A stretch of 30,625 bases of DNA from Acidithiobacillus sulfuriphilus (lineage in GTDB: Bacteria > Pseudomonadota > Gammaproteobacteria > Acidithiobacillales > Acidithiobacillaceae): assembly GCF_003721225.1 (NCBI RefSeq), contig NZ_RIZI01000170.1, positions 1-30,625 of the forward strand. Direction: 5' to 3'. This document shows, one piece after another, positions 15,678 to 25,101 of the stretch; the first letter of the stretch is position 1, and each line of letters starts with the position of its first letter. The notes beneath the pieces were generated by a model. It made no database searches, was not told the origin of the DNA, and was given only the letters and a program-made list of their open reading frames with translations. The position numbers were made by a program, and so were the translations under genes.

Positions 15678-17711
15678 TTACAAGGCCTGAATCAACGACT
15701 GGAACAGGCTGTTGCCCACCTGTATGGCCTTGGCCGCCGCTTGGTAGGCTTGCTGATACTGGATGAGATTGGCCGCCTCCTGGTCGAGATTCACCCCCGA
15801 GAGGGACTGCTGCGCGGCCGTGGCCTGCTGCAAGACCGCCTGTTGGCCCGCGGCGTTGGTCTGCGCCTGTCCGGCCTGGGTGGCCACCTGCGTCACCAGT
15901 TGGGCGGCGGCGTCATTGAAGGTGGCGGTGCCGTTGGACATGGTGCCGCTGGTGGCCAAGGCGGCCATGGCGGCGGCGTTGCCGTTGTTGCCGGGGCCGG
16001 CCTGGGTGAGGGTAAAGGCATCGCCGGATGCCGCCAGCGTGCCGCTGAGATTGACCTGCCAATAGCCGCCGGGCGGATTGCTGGCATAGGGGATATCGAT
16101 GTTGGTCCCGGAGCCGCCGAGGCTAAGGGTGCCGGTGGCGATGATGCCGGAGCTGCCGGTACCGCCCGAGCTGACCTGAAAACCGACACTGGCGCTGCCG
16201 GAGCCGCCGCTGGTGAGGGTGATCTGCAGGGGCGCAAGAAAGGCCGCGCCGCTGGCCAGCACGTCGCTGCTGCCGCTGGAAGAGACATACTGCCCGGCGG
16301 AAAGAGTGAGGTTGCCGAGGTTGCTGCTGACGATGGCACCGCTGCTGAGGATGCCGGCATTGCTCACATAGGGACTGGCGGCGGCGATGCCCGAGGGGTT
16401 GCCGAGCACCGCCTGCATGGCGGTGGCCCCCAGCCGCGTCGGTTCCACCAGAAAACTGTCGCCGGAATTGGCGCCCGAGACTGAGACCTGCACCCCGGCA
16501 AATGCCAGCGTCGTTACGGAACCCGCCACCCCGCTGGTGAAGGTGCCGTTGCCCACGCTGCCGCTGGTGTAGGCCAGCGCTTGGCCCGTGCTGCGGTTGG
16601 TCACGGTCCAGGTGCCGCCATTGTCCTGCAGCAGATAATCCGAACTGGTGAGCTGATTGGCGTTGCTGATGCTGCCGCTGATGGTGGCGGTGCCGCTGTT
16701 GAACTGGCTGGCGAAGATCTGCACCGGCCCGCTGGCAAAAAGGGCCTTCCCCGCCTGGCCATTGAGATCCAGCCCCTGACTCTGCTGCGCATTCAAGGTG
16801 GCGGCCATGGCATCGGCCATCTGGCCGAGGGCGTTTTGGGCCGGATTGAGGGACTGGTTGCGGAACTGGATGAGGCCACCCAGGGTGCCGCCGGTGATGT
16901 TGGCGGTGATATCGGATCCGTTGCTGGCGTAGCCGACGTCCATGGTCTGGCCATTATAGGGGCTGGCCTGGGCCTGAAGCTGGAAGGCCTGGCTGCCGGC
17001 CACCAGCACCTGGCCATTGCTCAGGTAGACATTGGTCTGACCGTTGCTCTGCTGCAGCACATTCACCCCTACCTGCTGGTTGAGCTGGGTGATGAGCTGG
17101 TCCCGCTGGTCGAGGAGATCGTTGGGCGAGCCGTTACCCAGGCCCTGCAGACTGGCGATCTGGGTATTCACCTTGGCGATCTGCTGGGTAAGGGTATTGA
17201 TCTGGCTGACGGACTGGCCGATCTGCTGGTTGACGCCCGTGGCGATACCGGCCAGTTGCCCCCCCAGCACCTGGAAGGTCTGGGCCAGGGTCTGGGCGTT
17301 GGCGAGCATGGCCTGGCGTGCCGGAATGTCCGCGGGGCTGGCGGCCACCTGGGCCACGCCGGAAAAAAACTGGCTCACCTGAGAACTCACGCCCCCGGAA
17401 CCATTGAGCAGGCCGAGGACCTGCTGCAGGCCGCTGGACAGGCTGGCCTGGCCGCTGGCCGCCGCCGTGGCCGACCAGACCTGTCCTTGCAAAAAGCTGC
17501 TGTAGGCGCGTTGCACCGTCTCCACCTGGGTGCCATTGCCCAGGAATTGCCCGCCGAGGAAGGTCGGGCTGATGGTACTTTGCACGATGCTTTGCTGGCT
17601 GTAGCCGGGGGTGTTGACATTGGCAATATTGTCACCGGTGACCTGCAACGCATTCTGGGCCGTCAGCAGGCCCGTAAGGGCATTATTGACGACACCGCTG
17701 ATACCCGACAT
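15678..17711 (-). CDS. flgK: FlgK, hook-filament junction protein 1
   Basis: FlgK forms the first junction ring on the hook. The N-terminus (ISGVVNNALTGLLTAQNALQ, DNIANVNTPGYSQQ) is the family rod/hook signature, and the C-terminus (GVNLDQEAANLIQYQQAYQ, AAKAIQVGNSLFQSL) is the matching D0 helix. It is 677 aa from the ATG at 17711. The open frame extends further upstream, but GGGGAGGG ahead of this ATG and the MSGISGV start fix it. Its start is 1 bp after the stop of the FlgN-like gene, indicating translational coupling with its probable chaperone. The central region is Ser/Gly/Ala-rich and longer than in enterobacteria (547 aa in Salmonella as I recall). Confidence 0.95.
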   Translation of the reverse strand: MSGISGVVNNALTGLLTAQNALQVTGDNIANVNTPGYSQQSIVQSTISPTFLGGQFLGNGTQVETVQRAYSSFLQGQVWSATAAASGQASLSSGLQQVLGLLNGSGGVSSQVSQFFSGVAQVAASPADIPARQAMLANAQTLAQTFQVLGGQLAGIATGVNQQIGQSVSQINTLTQQIAKVNTQIASLQGLGNGSPNDLLDQRDQLITQLNQQVGVNVLQQSNGQTNVYLSNGQVLVAGSQAFQLQAQASPYNGQTMDVGYASNGSDITANITGGTLGGLIQFRNQSLNPAQNALGQMADAMAATLNAQQSQGLDLNGQAGKALFASGPVQIFASQFNSGTATISGSISNANQLTSSDYLLQDNGGTWTVTNRSTGQALAYTSGSVGNGTFTSGVAGSVTTLAFAGVQVSVSGANSGDSFLVEPTRLGATAMQAVLGNPSGIAAASPYVSNAGILSSGAIVSSNLGNLTLSAGQYVSSSGSSDVLASGAAFLAPLQITLTSGGSGSASVGFQVSSGGTGSSGIIATGTLSLGGSGTNIDIPYASNPPGGYWQVNLSGTLAASGDAFTLTQAGPGNNGNAAAMAALATSGTMSNGTATFNDAAAQLVTQVATQAGQAQTNAAGQQAVLQQATAAQQSLSGVNLDQEAANLIQYQQAYQAAAKAIQVGNSLFQSLIQAL

Positions 17712-17712
17712 A

Positions 17713-18072
17713 TCAAACCCTCCCCAGGGAACGGCCGGCCCCGGCGCTGCCGCCATAAATGGACGGCTTTTGCGCCTGCAGCAGGGCCAGGGCCTCCCGC
17801 AAACCGCCGCTGGCCACGCGCAGGGCATGGTCCAAGGCGAAGTATTCCTCCTGCAAGGCCAGCACCGCCTCCCGCAGTTGGGCATCGGCGGGGGCAGCCG
17901 AGCGCCCCCGGGCGTATTCCTGCAAGGCCACGATCAGGGCGTTGCGCCGTTCGGCAAAAGGGGAGGAATCGGCGAAGCTGACCCGCGCCAGCCAGTCACG
18001 CTCCTCGCGCAGCAACGCGCTGAGAGCGGTTACTATTGCACGCTCAGTGGCCTGACGCCCTGGTTGATCCAT
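17713..18072 (-). CDS. FlgN-like export chaperone next to flgK
   Basis: This 119-aa helical protein has the FlgN layout: an N-terminal helix (AIVTALSALLREERDWLARV), a long second helix (AERRNALIVALQEYAR), a third helix around LREAVLALQEEYFALDHALR, and a final LREALALLQ segment ending near PSIYG. FlgN binds the C-termini of FlgK and FlgL and brings them to the export gate. Its stop is 1 bp before flgK, which strongly supports that role. A second FlgN-type gene exists at 27053, so this one may be specialised for FlgK/FlgL. The ATG at 18072 with GGGGGTG is chosen over an upstream in-frame extension that would overlap the promoter region. Confidence 0.72.
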   Translation of the reverse strand: MDQPGRQATERAIVTALSALLREERDWLARVSFADSSPFAERRNALIVALQEYARGRSAAPADAQLREAVLALQEEYFALDHALRVASGGLREALALLQAQKPSIYGGSAGAGRSLGRV

Positions 18073-18217
18073 GTCACCCCCATTGAACGCTGCGGCAAGG
18101 AAATCCCGATGTACTCGTCGCCCTGATGCAGCCGAACCCGGGCGGCTGACTGACCCGCAGCGCCGAGTTTGCGTCAACGGGACGAAACACCCCTTGCACA
18201 AAACTTCGTTGCCTTTG

Positions 18218-18245
18218 ATAACGACACAAATGCCCAAAAACTGTA
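18218..18245 (-). promoter_or_regulatory. Sigma-28-like promoter of flgN-like/flgK/flgL
   Basis: On the minus strand TACAGTTT, a 12-nt spacer and GTCGTTAT match the flgM site (TCAAGTTT-N12-GTCGTTAT). It ends 2 bp before the flgJ stop codon. The leader to the FlgN-like ATG would be about 140 nt. The spacer is 1 nt longer than at flagellin, hence moderate confidence. The rest of 18073-18246 holds no gene. Confidence 0.6.
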
Positions 18246-18246
18246 G

Positions 18247-19215
18247 TCATCCCCCGCCCAAGGACAGGCCCGCCGTGGCCGCTTGCATCAACGGGCTCCG
18301 GGCGACGGCCACGACCTTGCTGGCATATTGGGGGTCCGTGGCGTAGCCCGCCGCTTGCAGGGCCGAGGCAAAGGCCCCGACGTTATCCCCCTGACCCAGC
18401 GCCCCCTGGTAGCGCGCATTACTGAGCAGCAAACTGGCGTAATTGTGGACGCTGGCGGCCATATTGTCGTAGGCGCGAAAGGCAGCCGTTTCTGCCTGGG
18501 AAATGCCGTTGCGCGCTTCATGGGTCAATTCCGCCAGGGATGGTCCCTGCCAGCTTCCGCCCCCCTTGATGCCAAAGAGATTATTGCCGGCCACATGGGC
18601 ACCCCAGCCGGTCTCCAGGGCCGCCTGAGCAATGATGGCCTTGGGGGAAACGCCGAGCCGCTGGGCTGCGGCCTGCACGGCCGGCAGGATGGATTCGACG
18701 AAAGTTCGCGCCTGTTGCACCAGACCTTGCGTCGGCTGTCCTGGGGCAGCGCCGACGGACACAGGAGGCGCCAACCCGGCATTGCGCTGGGGGGCGGCGA
18801 AAGCCGTGGCGGGGGGCGCTTTGCCATCCGCCCCCTTACCGCCCCATTGCAGGTGATAACGGCTGGCCATTTCCTTGGCCAGCACCTGCGCCAGGCCGAC
18901 CCCCTTGCCCTGGGCGACGCTACTGGCAATCTGCTGGTTGAACAGGGACTGGAACATGGGTCCGGCATTTTTCCCGGTCAGATCCGAGCCGAAGGAGGTC
19001 GCATCCATGGCGCTGAGCATCTGCTGCAGCAGCACGGCCTCAAACTGTTTGGCCGTGGCCAGGATGGATTGGGGATCCTGGGCCTTGGCCTCGGCCTTGA
19101 GCTGGGCGAGCCCCGCAAAGTTGAGGGCGTTGCCGGCCGTCGCGCTGGCTGCCTGGGGGGCGCTGGACTGGGCATTGCCGAGGGTGGGCGTCTGGGTACT
19201 GGCCGCAAGGTTCAT
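18247..19215 (-). CDS. flgJ: FlgJ, rod cap and peptidoglycan hydrolase
   Basis: FlgJ caps the growing rod in the periplasm and cuts peptidoglycan to let the rod pass. The 322-aa protein is the two-domain form. The rod-binding domain (about 48-120: AKQFEAVLLQQMLSAM, FQSLFNQQIASSVAQGKGVGLA) is followed by a Pro/Ala-rich linker and a glucosaminidase domain (about 165-315: AIIAQAALETGWG with likely catalytic Glu201, NNLFGIKGGGSW, FRAYDN, YATDPQYASKV). It overlaps flgI by 4 bp (ATGA), with GGAGGTG as its ribosome-binding site. The stop at 18247 is the end of the flgB-J run, and a sigma-28-like promoter starts right after it. Confidence 0.96.
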   Translation of the reverse strand: MNLAASTQTPTLGNAQSSAPQAASATAGNALNFAGLAQLKAEAKAQDPQSILATAKQFEAVLLQQMLSAMDATSFGSDLTGKNAGPMFQSLFNQQIASSVAQGKGVGLAQVLAKEMASRYHLQWGGKGADGKAPPATAFAAPQRNAGLAPPVSVGAAPGQPTQGLVQQARTFVESILPAVQAAAQRLGVSPKAIIAQAALETGWGAHVAGNNLFGIKGGGSWQGPSLAELTHEARNGISQAETAAFRAYDNMAASVHNYASLLLSNARYQGALGQGDNVGAFASALQAAGYATDPQYASKVVAVARSPLMQAATAGLSLGGG

Positions 19216-20363
19216 ATCACCTCCAGTTGCGCGTGCAGGGCGCCGGCGGCCTTCATCCCCTGGAGGATGGCGATGAGATCCGTCGGGGTGGCGCCAACGG
19301 CGTTGAGGGCGCGCACCACGGCCTCCAGGGTGACGCCGGGCTGGAACATCAGCAACTTGGCCTTGGGCTGGGTCACGTTCACGTTGGCCTGTGGCGCCAC
19401 CACGGTTTGTCCGGCCCCCAAGGGGTTCGGTTGACTGATGAGGTATTTCTGGGAAATGGTCACGGATAGATTGCCATGGGCCACGGCGCAGGGACCCAGG
19501 GTCACATTCTGTCCAAGCACCACGGTGCCGCTGCGGGCGTCGAAAATGACCTTGGCCACCGGGGTTTCCGGGGTAACCTGCAGGTTTTCCACCCGGGAGA
19601 GAAAGGCGACGCGCGCGCCCGGCGCGCTGGGTGCCTGCACCTGTACCACGCCGGCATTGAGGGCCTCGGCGGTGCCATAGCCCATCTGCTGGTTGATGGC
19701 ATCGGCAATGCGGCTGGCGGTGGTGAAACTGGGCGTATGCAGTTCCAGGCTCAGGGGACCGCCGCCCTGGTCAAAGCCGCTGGTCACGGAGCGCTCCACA
19801 TTGGCGCCGTTGGGGATGGTGCCCGCCGTCGTCACGTTCACCTGCGCCGAGGCGCCGTTGCTGCTGGCGCCAAAGCCACTCACCACCAGATTACCCTGGG
19901 CCACGGCGTAGGTCTGGCCGTCGGCGCCCTTGAGGGGGGTCATCATCAGCGTACCGCCGGCAAGGCTGGTGGCGTTGCCAACGGCGGAAACGGTGACGTT
20001 GATGGTCTGGCCGGGACGGGCGAAGGGCGGCAAATGCGCGGTGACGATGACCGCGGCCACGTCCTTGGGCTGCATGTTGCTCAGCACCGCAGGAGGTAGA
20101 TTGATGCCCAGCCGCTGAAACATATTGAGCATGGACTGGGTGGTAAAAGGCACCTGCGTAGCCTGGTCGCCGGTACCGTTGAGCCCCACCACCAGGCCAT
20201 ACCCCACCAATTGGTTGCTGCGCACCCCCCCTACCCCGGCCAGATCCCGCACCGCCTCTGCCTGGGCCATGAGCGGCATGGTGCAACAGAGCAACGCCAT
20301 GAACAGGCTCAATAGCAGTGTCCAAGCCTTCGCCCATCCCCGGAAACCGCCTTCCATGCGCAT
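19212..20363 (-). CDS. flgI: FlgI, periplasmic P-ring protein
   Basis: FlgI forms the bushing around the rod in the peptidoglycan layer. A Sec signal peptide is clear (WAKAWTLLLSLFMALLC, cut near MAQAEA), and the mature protein begins with the family sequence VRDLAGVGGVRSNQLVGYG, followed by GLNGTGDQ and ending GATPTDLIAILQGMKAAGAL. The ATG at 20363 gives 383 aa; an in-frame GTG at 20387 would overlap the flgH stop, and an ATG at 20357 is also possible. It lies 11 bp after flgH and overlaps flgJ by 4 bp. Confidence 0.96.
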   Translation of the reverse strand: MRMEGGFRGWAKAWTLLLSLFMALLCCTMPLMAQAEAVRDLAGVGGVRSNQLVGYGLVVGLNGTGDQATQVPFTTQSMLNMFQRLGINLPPAVLSNMQPKDVAAVIVTAHLPPFARPGQTINVTVSAVGNATSLAGGTLMMTPLKGADGQTYAVAQGNLVVSGFGASSNGASAQVNVTTAGTIPNGANVERSVTSGFDQGGGPLSLELHTPSFTTASRIADAINQQMGYGTAEALNAGVVQVQAPSAPGARVAFLSRVENLQVTPETPVAKVIFDARSGTVVLGQNVTLGPCAVAHGNLSVTISQKYLISQPNPLGAGQTVVAPQANVNVTQPKAKLLMFQPGVTLEAVVRALNAVGATPTDLIAILQGMKAAGALHAQLEVI

Positions 20364-20374
20364 TTCCCCAATCC

Positions 20375-21097
20375 TCAAAACGGCCACAGCGACATGAAAA
20401 AACGCGCCAGCCAGGGCATTTTGGCCGCCTCGTAGATACTGCCATTACCGCTGTATTCCACCCGCGCATCGGCAATCTGGGTGGATAATATCGTATTCTG
20501 CGAGGTCACGTCGGCAGGCCGCACCACACCGGCTACGCGGATGTATTCATGCCCGCCGTTGAGCAGCACCTCCTTGGAGCCCTCCACCACCAGATCGCCA
20601 TTGCCCATGACCCGGACCACCGTCACCTCCAGGGTGGTGCTGAAGGTATTGCTCTGGGTGGTAGCCCCGGTACCGCCAAATTTCTGGCTGCTGGTGGCAT
20701 TCATGCTGGGGCTGAAGGCATTGCCGGCCACACCGCCGAAGGCCGGGGTGATGCCGAAAAAATTGCTCAAGGCCGCCCCCAGGGTGTCGGAGCGGTTGAT
20801 GGCGGTGTTGGTATTGTTGGAAGCGCTGGCGTTTTCCTGAATGAGCACGGTGATGAGATCACCGATACGGTGCGCGCGGTTGTCCTCGAAGAGGGAGACA
20901 TTGGTCCCTGCCTGCCAGATGGCGCCATTGGCCGGATGGGCGCTCAGCGGCTCGGGCTCGGCGGGGATGGGCAGCGGTTTGAGGGGCTTCAGATCATGGT
21001 GACCGGTAAGGCTGGCACAAGCGCTCAGATCCAGCGCGAGAAAGAGCGCGAAGCCCAAGCGCGAGCAGCGCATGAGACCGCTCTGCACCCCTCCCAT
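20375..21097 (-). CDS. flgH: FlgH, outer-membrane L-ring lipoprotein
   Basis: FlgH forms the outer-membrane bushing. From the ATG at 21097 it is 240 aa with a lipoprotein signal: hydrophobic LGFALFLALDL and lipobox LSAC, lipidated Cys27. The mature part holds family stretches SLFEDNRAHRIGDLITVLI, then SLEVTVV-like strand TTLEVTVVRVMGNGDLVVEG, and VVRPADV near the end. I prefer 21097 to the ATG at 21130 because GAGGAG lies 9 nt upstream and the resulting signal peptide has a normal short n-region. It lies between flgG and flgI. Confidence 0.95.
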   Translation of the reverse strand: MGGVQSGLMRCSRLGFALFLALDLSACASLTGHHDLKPLKPLPIPAEPEPLSAHPANGAIWQAGTNVSLFEDNRAHRIGDLITVLIQENASASNNTNTAINRSDTLGAALSNFFGITPAFGGVAGNAFSPSMNATSSQKFGGTGATTQSNTFSTTLEVTVVRVMGNGDLVVEGSKEVLLNGGHEYIRVAGVVRPADVTSQNTILSTQIADARVEYSGNGSIYEAAKMPWLARFFMSLWPF

Positions 21098-21140
21098 CCT
21101 GTTCCGCTCCTCGCCCGTCCGCTCTTTCATCGCCCTATCC

Positions 21141-21926
21141 TCAGAGGTTCTGGGTCACGTACTGCAGCATGGAATCCGAGGCCGAGACTGCCTTGCTGTT
21201 GATCTCGTAGGCCCGCTGGGTGGAGATCATATCCACCAACTCCGATACCACATTGACGTTGGACGACTCCAGATAGCCCTGCTGCACCGCGCCGAGGCCA
21301 TTCAGGGTCGGCTGGCCCGTCTGCGGCGCGCCGGAAGATCCCGTCTGCAGATAGAGATTGTCGCCGATGCTTTGCAAGCCTGTGGGGTTGATGAAATTGG
21401 CGAGCTGAATGGTACCCACCTGCTGGGGCTGGGCCTGATTGGGGAGGACTACGGAAACGGTGCCATCGCTGCCGATGGTGATGCTCTGGGCGTTGGGCGG
21501 GATGGTGATGGGGGGCTGCAGGAGATAGCCGTTGGAGGTGACCACCTGACCCTGGTTGTTGAGCTGAAAGGTGCCGTCCCGGCTATAGGCGATGGTCCCA
21601 TCCGGCTGCATGATCTGGAAAAAGCCCTGGCCGTTGATGGCCACATCCAGGGAGTTGCCCGTCTGCGTCAGGTTGCCCTGGGTCATGAGCCGTTCCGTGG
21701 CTACGGGACGCACCCCGGTCCCCAACTGCAAGCCCGAGGGATACTGCGTCGTCTGGGACGACTGCGCCCCCGGTTGGCGCAGGTTCTGGTAGAGCAGGTC
21801 CTGGAAAACCGCCCGGGACTGCTTGAATCCGGTGGTGTTGACGTTGGCGAGATTGTTGGCAATCACGTCCATCTTGGTCTGCTCGGCCTCCAGGCCGGTG
21901 GCGGCAACAAACAATGATCGCATCAT
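21141..21926 (-). CDS. flgG: FlgG, distal rod protein
   Basis: FlgG builds the distal rod that passes through the P and L rings. The 261-aa length and the sequence are typical: [52 protein letters not shown] and the C-terminal [20 protein letters not shown] followed by [16 protein letters not shown]. The start has two ATGs in tandem behind AAGGAG. It is 31 bp after flgF. Confidence 0.97.
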   Translation of the reverse strand: MMRSLFVAATGLEAEQTKMDVIANNLANVNTTGFKQSRAVFQDLLYQNLRQPGAQSSQTTQYPSGLQLGTGVRPVATERLMTQGNLTQTGNSLDVAINGQGFFQIMQPDGTIAYSRDGTFQLNNQGQVVTSNGYLLQPPITIPPNAQSITIGSDGTVSVVLPNQAQPQQVGTIQLANFINPTGLQSIGDNLYLQTGSSGAPQTGQPTLNGLGAVQQGYLESSNVNVVSELVDMISTQRAYEINSKAVSASDSMLQYVTQNL

Positions 21927-21957
21927 GACGGGCTCCTTGCCGTGGGATTCATGCGCA

Positions 21958-22695
21958 TCAAGGCAGGATCAACAACTGGTTGGACGCCTGCTGATCCTGG
22001 CTGATGGTCTGCATGAGTTTGGTCTGGGTTTCAAATTGCCGGGTGTCTTCCAGCATCTGGATCATGGTACTGACCGGGTTGACGTTGCTCCCCTCCAAGG
22101 CCCCCACGTCGAGGGTGAGACTGCCAGCGGCGGGCGCGGGGCCCTTGCTGTCGGTAAACAGGCCATCCGCCCCCTTCTGCAAGGCGCTTTCCGGGGGGTT
22201 GACCAGCTTGATCCGGTTGAAGACCACCACCGCATTGGGCTGGCTGCCCGTGGGCACACCGGAAACGGTGCCGTCGGCGCCGATGGTCACCGACTGCAGG
22301 GACGGCAGGGAGATGGGCGCACCGCCATTGCCGATCACCGGATGGCCGGTGGCGGTCATGAGAATGCCCTGACCACTGATTTGCAGGTTGCCGTCACGGG
22401 TATAGGCCTCCTTGCCATCGGGCCCCTGCACCGTCAGCCAGCCCGGCCCTTTCACCGCCACGTCCAGGGGGCGGCCGGTGCGCACGATGGGGCCCTGGCG
22501 AAAATCCGAGCTGACCTCCTGGGTGGCCGTGTAGACGCGGGTGGGCAGGCCCTGACCAAAGACCGGCAGGGCCCGGAATTCGGCCTGGTCGGCGCGAAAG
22601 CCGGTGGTGTTGACGTTGGCCATGTTGTTGGCGGTGACCGTCTGCCGCTGCAGAATGGCGTTGGCGCCGGTCATGGCGATGTAGAGGGTATCCAT
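21958..22695 (-). CDS. flgF: FlgF, proximal rod protein
   Basis: FlgF is one of the proximal rod proteins. The 245-aa protein carries the rod/hook N-terminal motif ([35 protein letters not shown]), the middle sequence [17 protein letters not shown] and the C-terminal [20 protein letters not shown]. In place of the usual AYE near the end it has [13 protein letters not shown], which is normal for FlgF. It lies 11 bp after flgE and ahead of flgG, the standard order. Confidence 0.96.
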   Translation of the reverse strand: MDTLYIAMTGANAILQRQTVTANNMANVNTTGFRADQAEFRALPVFGQGLPTRVYTATQEVSSDFRQGPIVRTGRPLDVAVKGPGWLTVQGPDGKEAYTRDGNLQISGQGILMTATGHPVIGNGGAPISLPSLQSVTIGADGTVSGVPTGSQPNAVVVFNRIKLVNPPESALQKGADGLFTDSKGPAPAAGSLTLDVGALEGSNVNPVSTMIQMLEDTRQFETQTKLMQTISQDQQASNQLLILP

Positions 22696-22706
22696 GGCTC
22701 AGATCC

Positions 22707-23945
22707 TCAGAGGCTCAAGAGGGTCTGGACGACGGTGTTCTGGGTCTTGATGGTCTGGGCATTGGCCTGATAGGCCTGCTGGGCAACGATGAGGTTGACC
22801 AGCGACTGCGACAAATCCACATTGGACTGCTCCACCGCTCCCGACTGCAGGACCCCCAGGTTGGTATTCCCCGGCGTGCCCGTCAGAGGCTGGCCCGAGG
22901 CGTAGGTTTGCACCCAATAATTGTTGCCGATGTTCTGCAAGCCGTTGTTGTCCGGAAAGCGGGTGAGCGTGATCTGTCCCAGCACCTGCGATTCGCCATT
23001 GCTATAACGGGCAAAGACATTCCCGCTGGGATCAATGGATAGACCGCTCAACTGGCCCACACCATAGCCATTGCTGTTGGCGGTAATGACGGCGTTGCCC
23101 GCATTGTAATTGGTGGAGCCGCTGAAGTTGACGCCGATGGTGCTGGCACTGGCGCCATCCGCCCAGGTGACAGGGCCAACGCTGCCGCTGCTGGTGCCGC
23201 TCACCTGCCCCGTGGAACTGAATTGCAAGGTTCCCAGGGCACCCGAGGTGATCCCGCTGGCGCCGGTGGTGCCGGTCACCGAATAGGCCGTATTCCAGGT
23301 TTCCCCCGACCCGCTGGCACCGCTGCTCAACTGGTAATACGTCGTGAGCAATTGCGGCGTGCCCAAGCTGTCATAGATGGTGCTGGTGGTGGAGTAATTA
23401 TAGGAAGCCGGATTGTTGATGTCGATGCCCCCGCTGATGGGGGTGCTGGCGGAATTGAGGTTGAGCCCCAGACTGAGACCGGAGGTAGCCTGGGGGGGCA
23501 AGGCATTTTGACTGATCTGCAATGGCCCTTGCGCGCCCGTGAGCTTGCCGTTGACCGCCTGGGTGCCCATCAACACGCCGCCGGCCCCATCCACCACGGT
23601 TCCGCTGGAATTGATCTGAAACTGGCCATTACGGCTATAGACAGTGGCCCCATTGTAATTCATCTGGAAAAAGCCGTTGCCGTTGATGGCCACATCCAGG
23701 GGATTGCCCGTGGTCTGAATGTTGCCCTGAGTAAACTGTTGGGCGACGGTTTGCACCTGCGTCCCGATGCCCACCTGTCCTGCCGTCGGCGTCGAATTGG
23801 CCATGGCCGTGGCATAGGCGTCGGCAAACTGGGCATTGGAGCTCTTGAAACCCACGGTATTGGCATTGGCGATGTTGTTGCCCAGCACCTGGAGGTCGGT
23901 GGAAGCCGCCTGCAGCCCGCTCAGTGCGGTATTGAAAGATCCCAT
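22707..23945 (-). CDS. flgE: FlgE, flagellar hook protein
   Basis: FlgE polymerises into the hook, the universal joint. The 412-aa protein starts with FNTALSGLQAASTDLQVLG and NNIANANTVGFKSSNAQF, has NPLDVAINGNGFFQM, a Ser/Thr/Gly-rich outer domain (about 150-330) and ends with AVEQSNVDLSQSLVNLIVAQ and YQANAQTIKTQNTVVQTL. Charged residues are sparse in the outer part, as in the other exported proteins here. Ribosome-binding site GGGGGGTGAG. It lies 12 bp after flgD. Confidence 0.97.
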   Translation of the reverse strand: MGSFNTALSGLQAASTDLQVLGNNIANANTVGFKSSNAQFADAYATAMANSTPTAGQVGIGTQVQTVAQQFTQGNIQTTGNPLDVAINGNGFFQMNYNGATVYSRNGQFQINSSGTVVDGAGGVLMGTQAVNGKLTGAQGPLQISQNALPPQATSGLSLGLNLNSASTPISGGIDINNPASYNYSTTSTIYDSLGTPQLLTTYYQLSSGASGSGETWNTAYSVTGTTGASGITSGALGTLQFSSTGQVSGTSSGSVGPVTWADGASASTIGVNFSGSTNYNAGNAVITANSNGYGVGQLSGLSIDPSGNVFARYSNGESQVLGQITLTRFPDNNGLQNIGNNYWVQTYASGQPLTGTPGNTNLGVLQSGAVEQSNVDLSQSLVNLIVAQQAYQANAQTIKTQNTVVQTLLSL

Positions 23946-23957
23946 GTCTCACCCCCC

Positions 23958-24662
23958 TCAAAGAATGTTCTGTACGGCGCTAAAGGGTACTGCCCCACCC
24001 TGGCCCTGCAATTGCAAGACCGGTCCTGCCGTACCCAGGGTCACGCCGTTGACCACTCCGGTCATGTAAGGCGAGGCGGTGACGCTCTGGCCGTTGCTGC
24101 CGGCGGCCTGCACGGAGAACTGATAGGTGCCGGGCGGCATGGGAGCGCCGTTGGCAGCGGTCCCGTTCCAGCTAAAGCTTTGCAAGCCGGCGGATTGGGG
24201 CCCTTGGGGCAGGACCGCCACGGTCTGTCCGGCGCTATCGTTGACCAGCACATCCACCGCGCTGGCTGCCCCGCTCAGGCTATAGGCCCCGGTGCTGCTG
24301 CCACCGCTCAAGGTGAGGCTGTTGCCCGACGTGGTCACCGTCTTGCCGATGAGGGATGCCGCCTGCAGGCCCTGGTTTTGGTTCAACTGCTGCATGAGCG
24401 AGGAGAGGGAACCCTGGATGGCCTGCACGCCGTTGGCGACGCTGAATTGCGCCAACTGCGCGGAAAGATCCTGATTGCTCAAAGGATTCAACGGATCCTG
24501 ATTGGTGAGCTGGGTCACCAGGAGATTATAGAAGGTGCTTTCGCTGGCCAGACCGCTGCTGTTGCTGCCGCTCGTAGCGCTGGTGGCGGCGCTGCTGGTC
24601 GCGTTTTGCAGACTGGCGTAAAAAGGATTGGTAGTGGATGGTGTCAATGCGTTGACGCTCAT
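23958..24662 (-). CDS. flgD: FlgD, hook cap / scaffolding protein
   Basis: FlgD caps the growing hook and is discarded when the junction proteins arrive. The 234-aa protein has the conserved N-terminal part (FYNLLVTQLTNQDPLNPLSN, then AQFSVANGVQAIQ) and a C-terminal beta-rich part containing the FLN-like FSWNGTAANGAPMPPGTYQF. It starts behind AAGGAG and lies 10 bp after flgC. Confidence 0.95.
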   Translation of the reverse strand: MSVNALTPSTTNPFYASLQNATSSAATSATSGSNSSGLASESTFYNLLVTQLTNQDPLNPLSNQDLSAQLAQFSVANGVQAIQGSLSSLMQQLNQNQGLQAASLIGKTVTTSGNSLTLSGGSSTGAYSLSGAASAVDVLVNDSAGQTVAVLPQGPQSAGLQSFSWNGTAANGAPMPPGTYQFSVQAAGSNGQSVTASPYMTGVVNGVTLGTAGPVLQLQGQGGAVPFSAVQNIL

Positions 24663-24672
24663 GGCTGCTCCT

Positions 24673-25089
24673 TCAGGCCCCCAGGGTCAGGGTCTTTTGC
24701 AAAAGGGTTTTGGTGGTATTCATCACGTTCACATTGGCCTGATAGGCCCGGGACGCGGAGATCATGTTCACCATCTCATCCACGGGGTTGACGTTGGGCA
24801 TGGCCACATAACCTTCCTGGTTGGCCAAAGGATTGCCGGGCTGGTAGACCAGCTTCATGGGTCCCGGCTTTTCCACCACCCCCGCCACCCGCACCCCATC
24901 CCCCCCCGCCGGACCTCCGGCGCTACCCAAGGGTTGGGCGGCAAAGACCACCTCGCGGGCGCGATAAGGCTGGCCGGTGGAACTCGTGGCAGAATCGGCA
25001 TTGGCCAGATTGCTCGCCACCACATTGAGGCGATAGCTTTGCGCCGACAGCGCCGAACTGGCTATATCCAGGGTTGAAAATAGGGACAT
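24673..25089 (-). CDS. flgC: FlgC, proximal rod protein
   Basis: FlgC is a proximal rod subunit. The 138-aa protein has the family start ([40 protein letters not shown]), the [20 protein letters not shown] signature and a C-terminal helix ([20 protein letters not shown]). GGAGGATGT is the ribosome-binding site. It lies 12 bp after flgB. Confidence 0.97.
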   Translation of the reverse strand: MSLFSTLDIASSALSAQSYRLNVVASNLANADSATSSTGQPYRAREVVFAAQPLGSAGGPAGGDGVRVAGVVEKPGPMKLVYQPGNPLANQEGYVAMPNVNPVDEMVNMISASRAYQANVNVMNTTKTLLQKTLTLGA

Positions 25090-25101
25090 CGTACATCCTC
25101 C

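Noticed and set aside
14358..16484. Plus-strand open frame of 708 codons, Gly/Ala/Leu-rich
   Set aside because: Antisense shadow of flgL and flgK; low-complexity composition mirrors the Ser/Gln/Thr codons of these genes.
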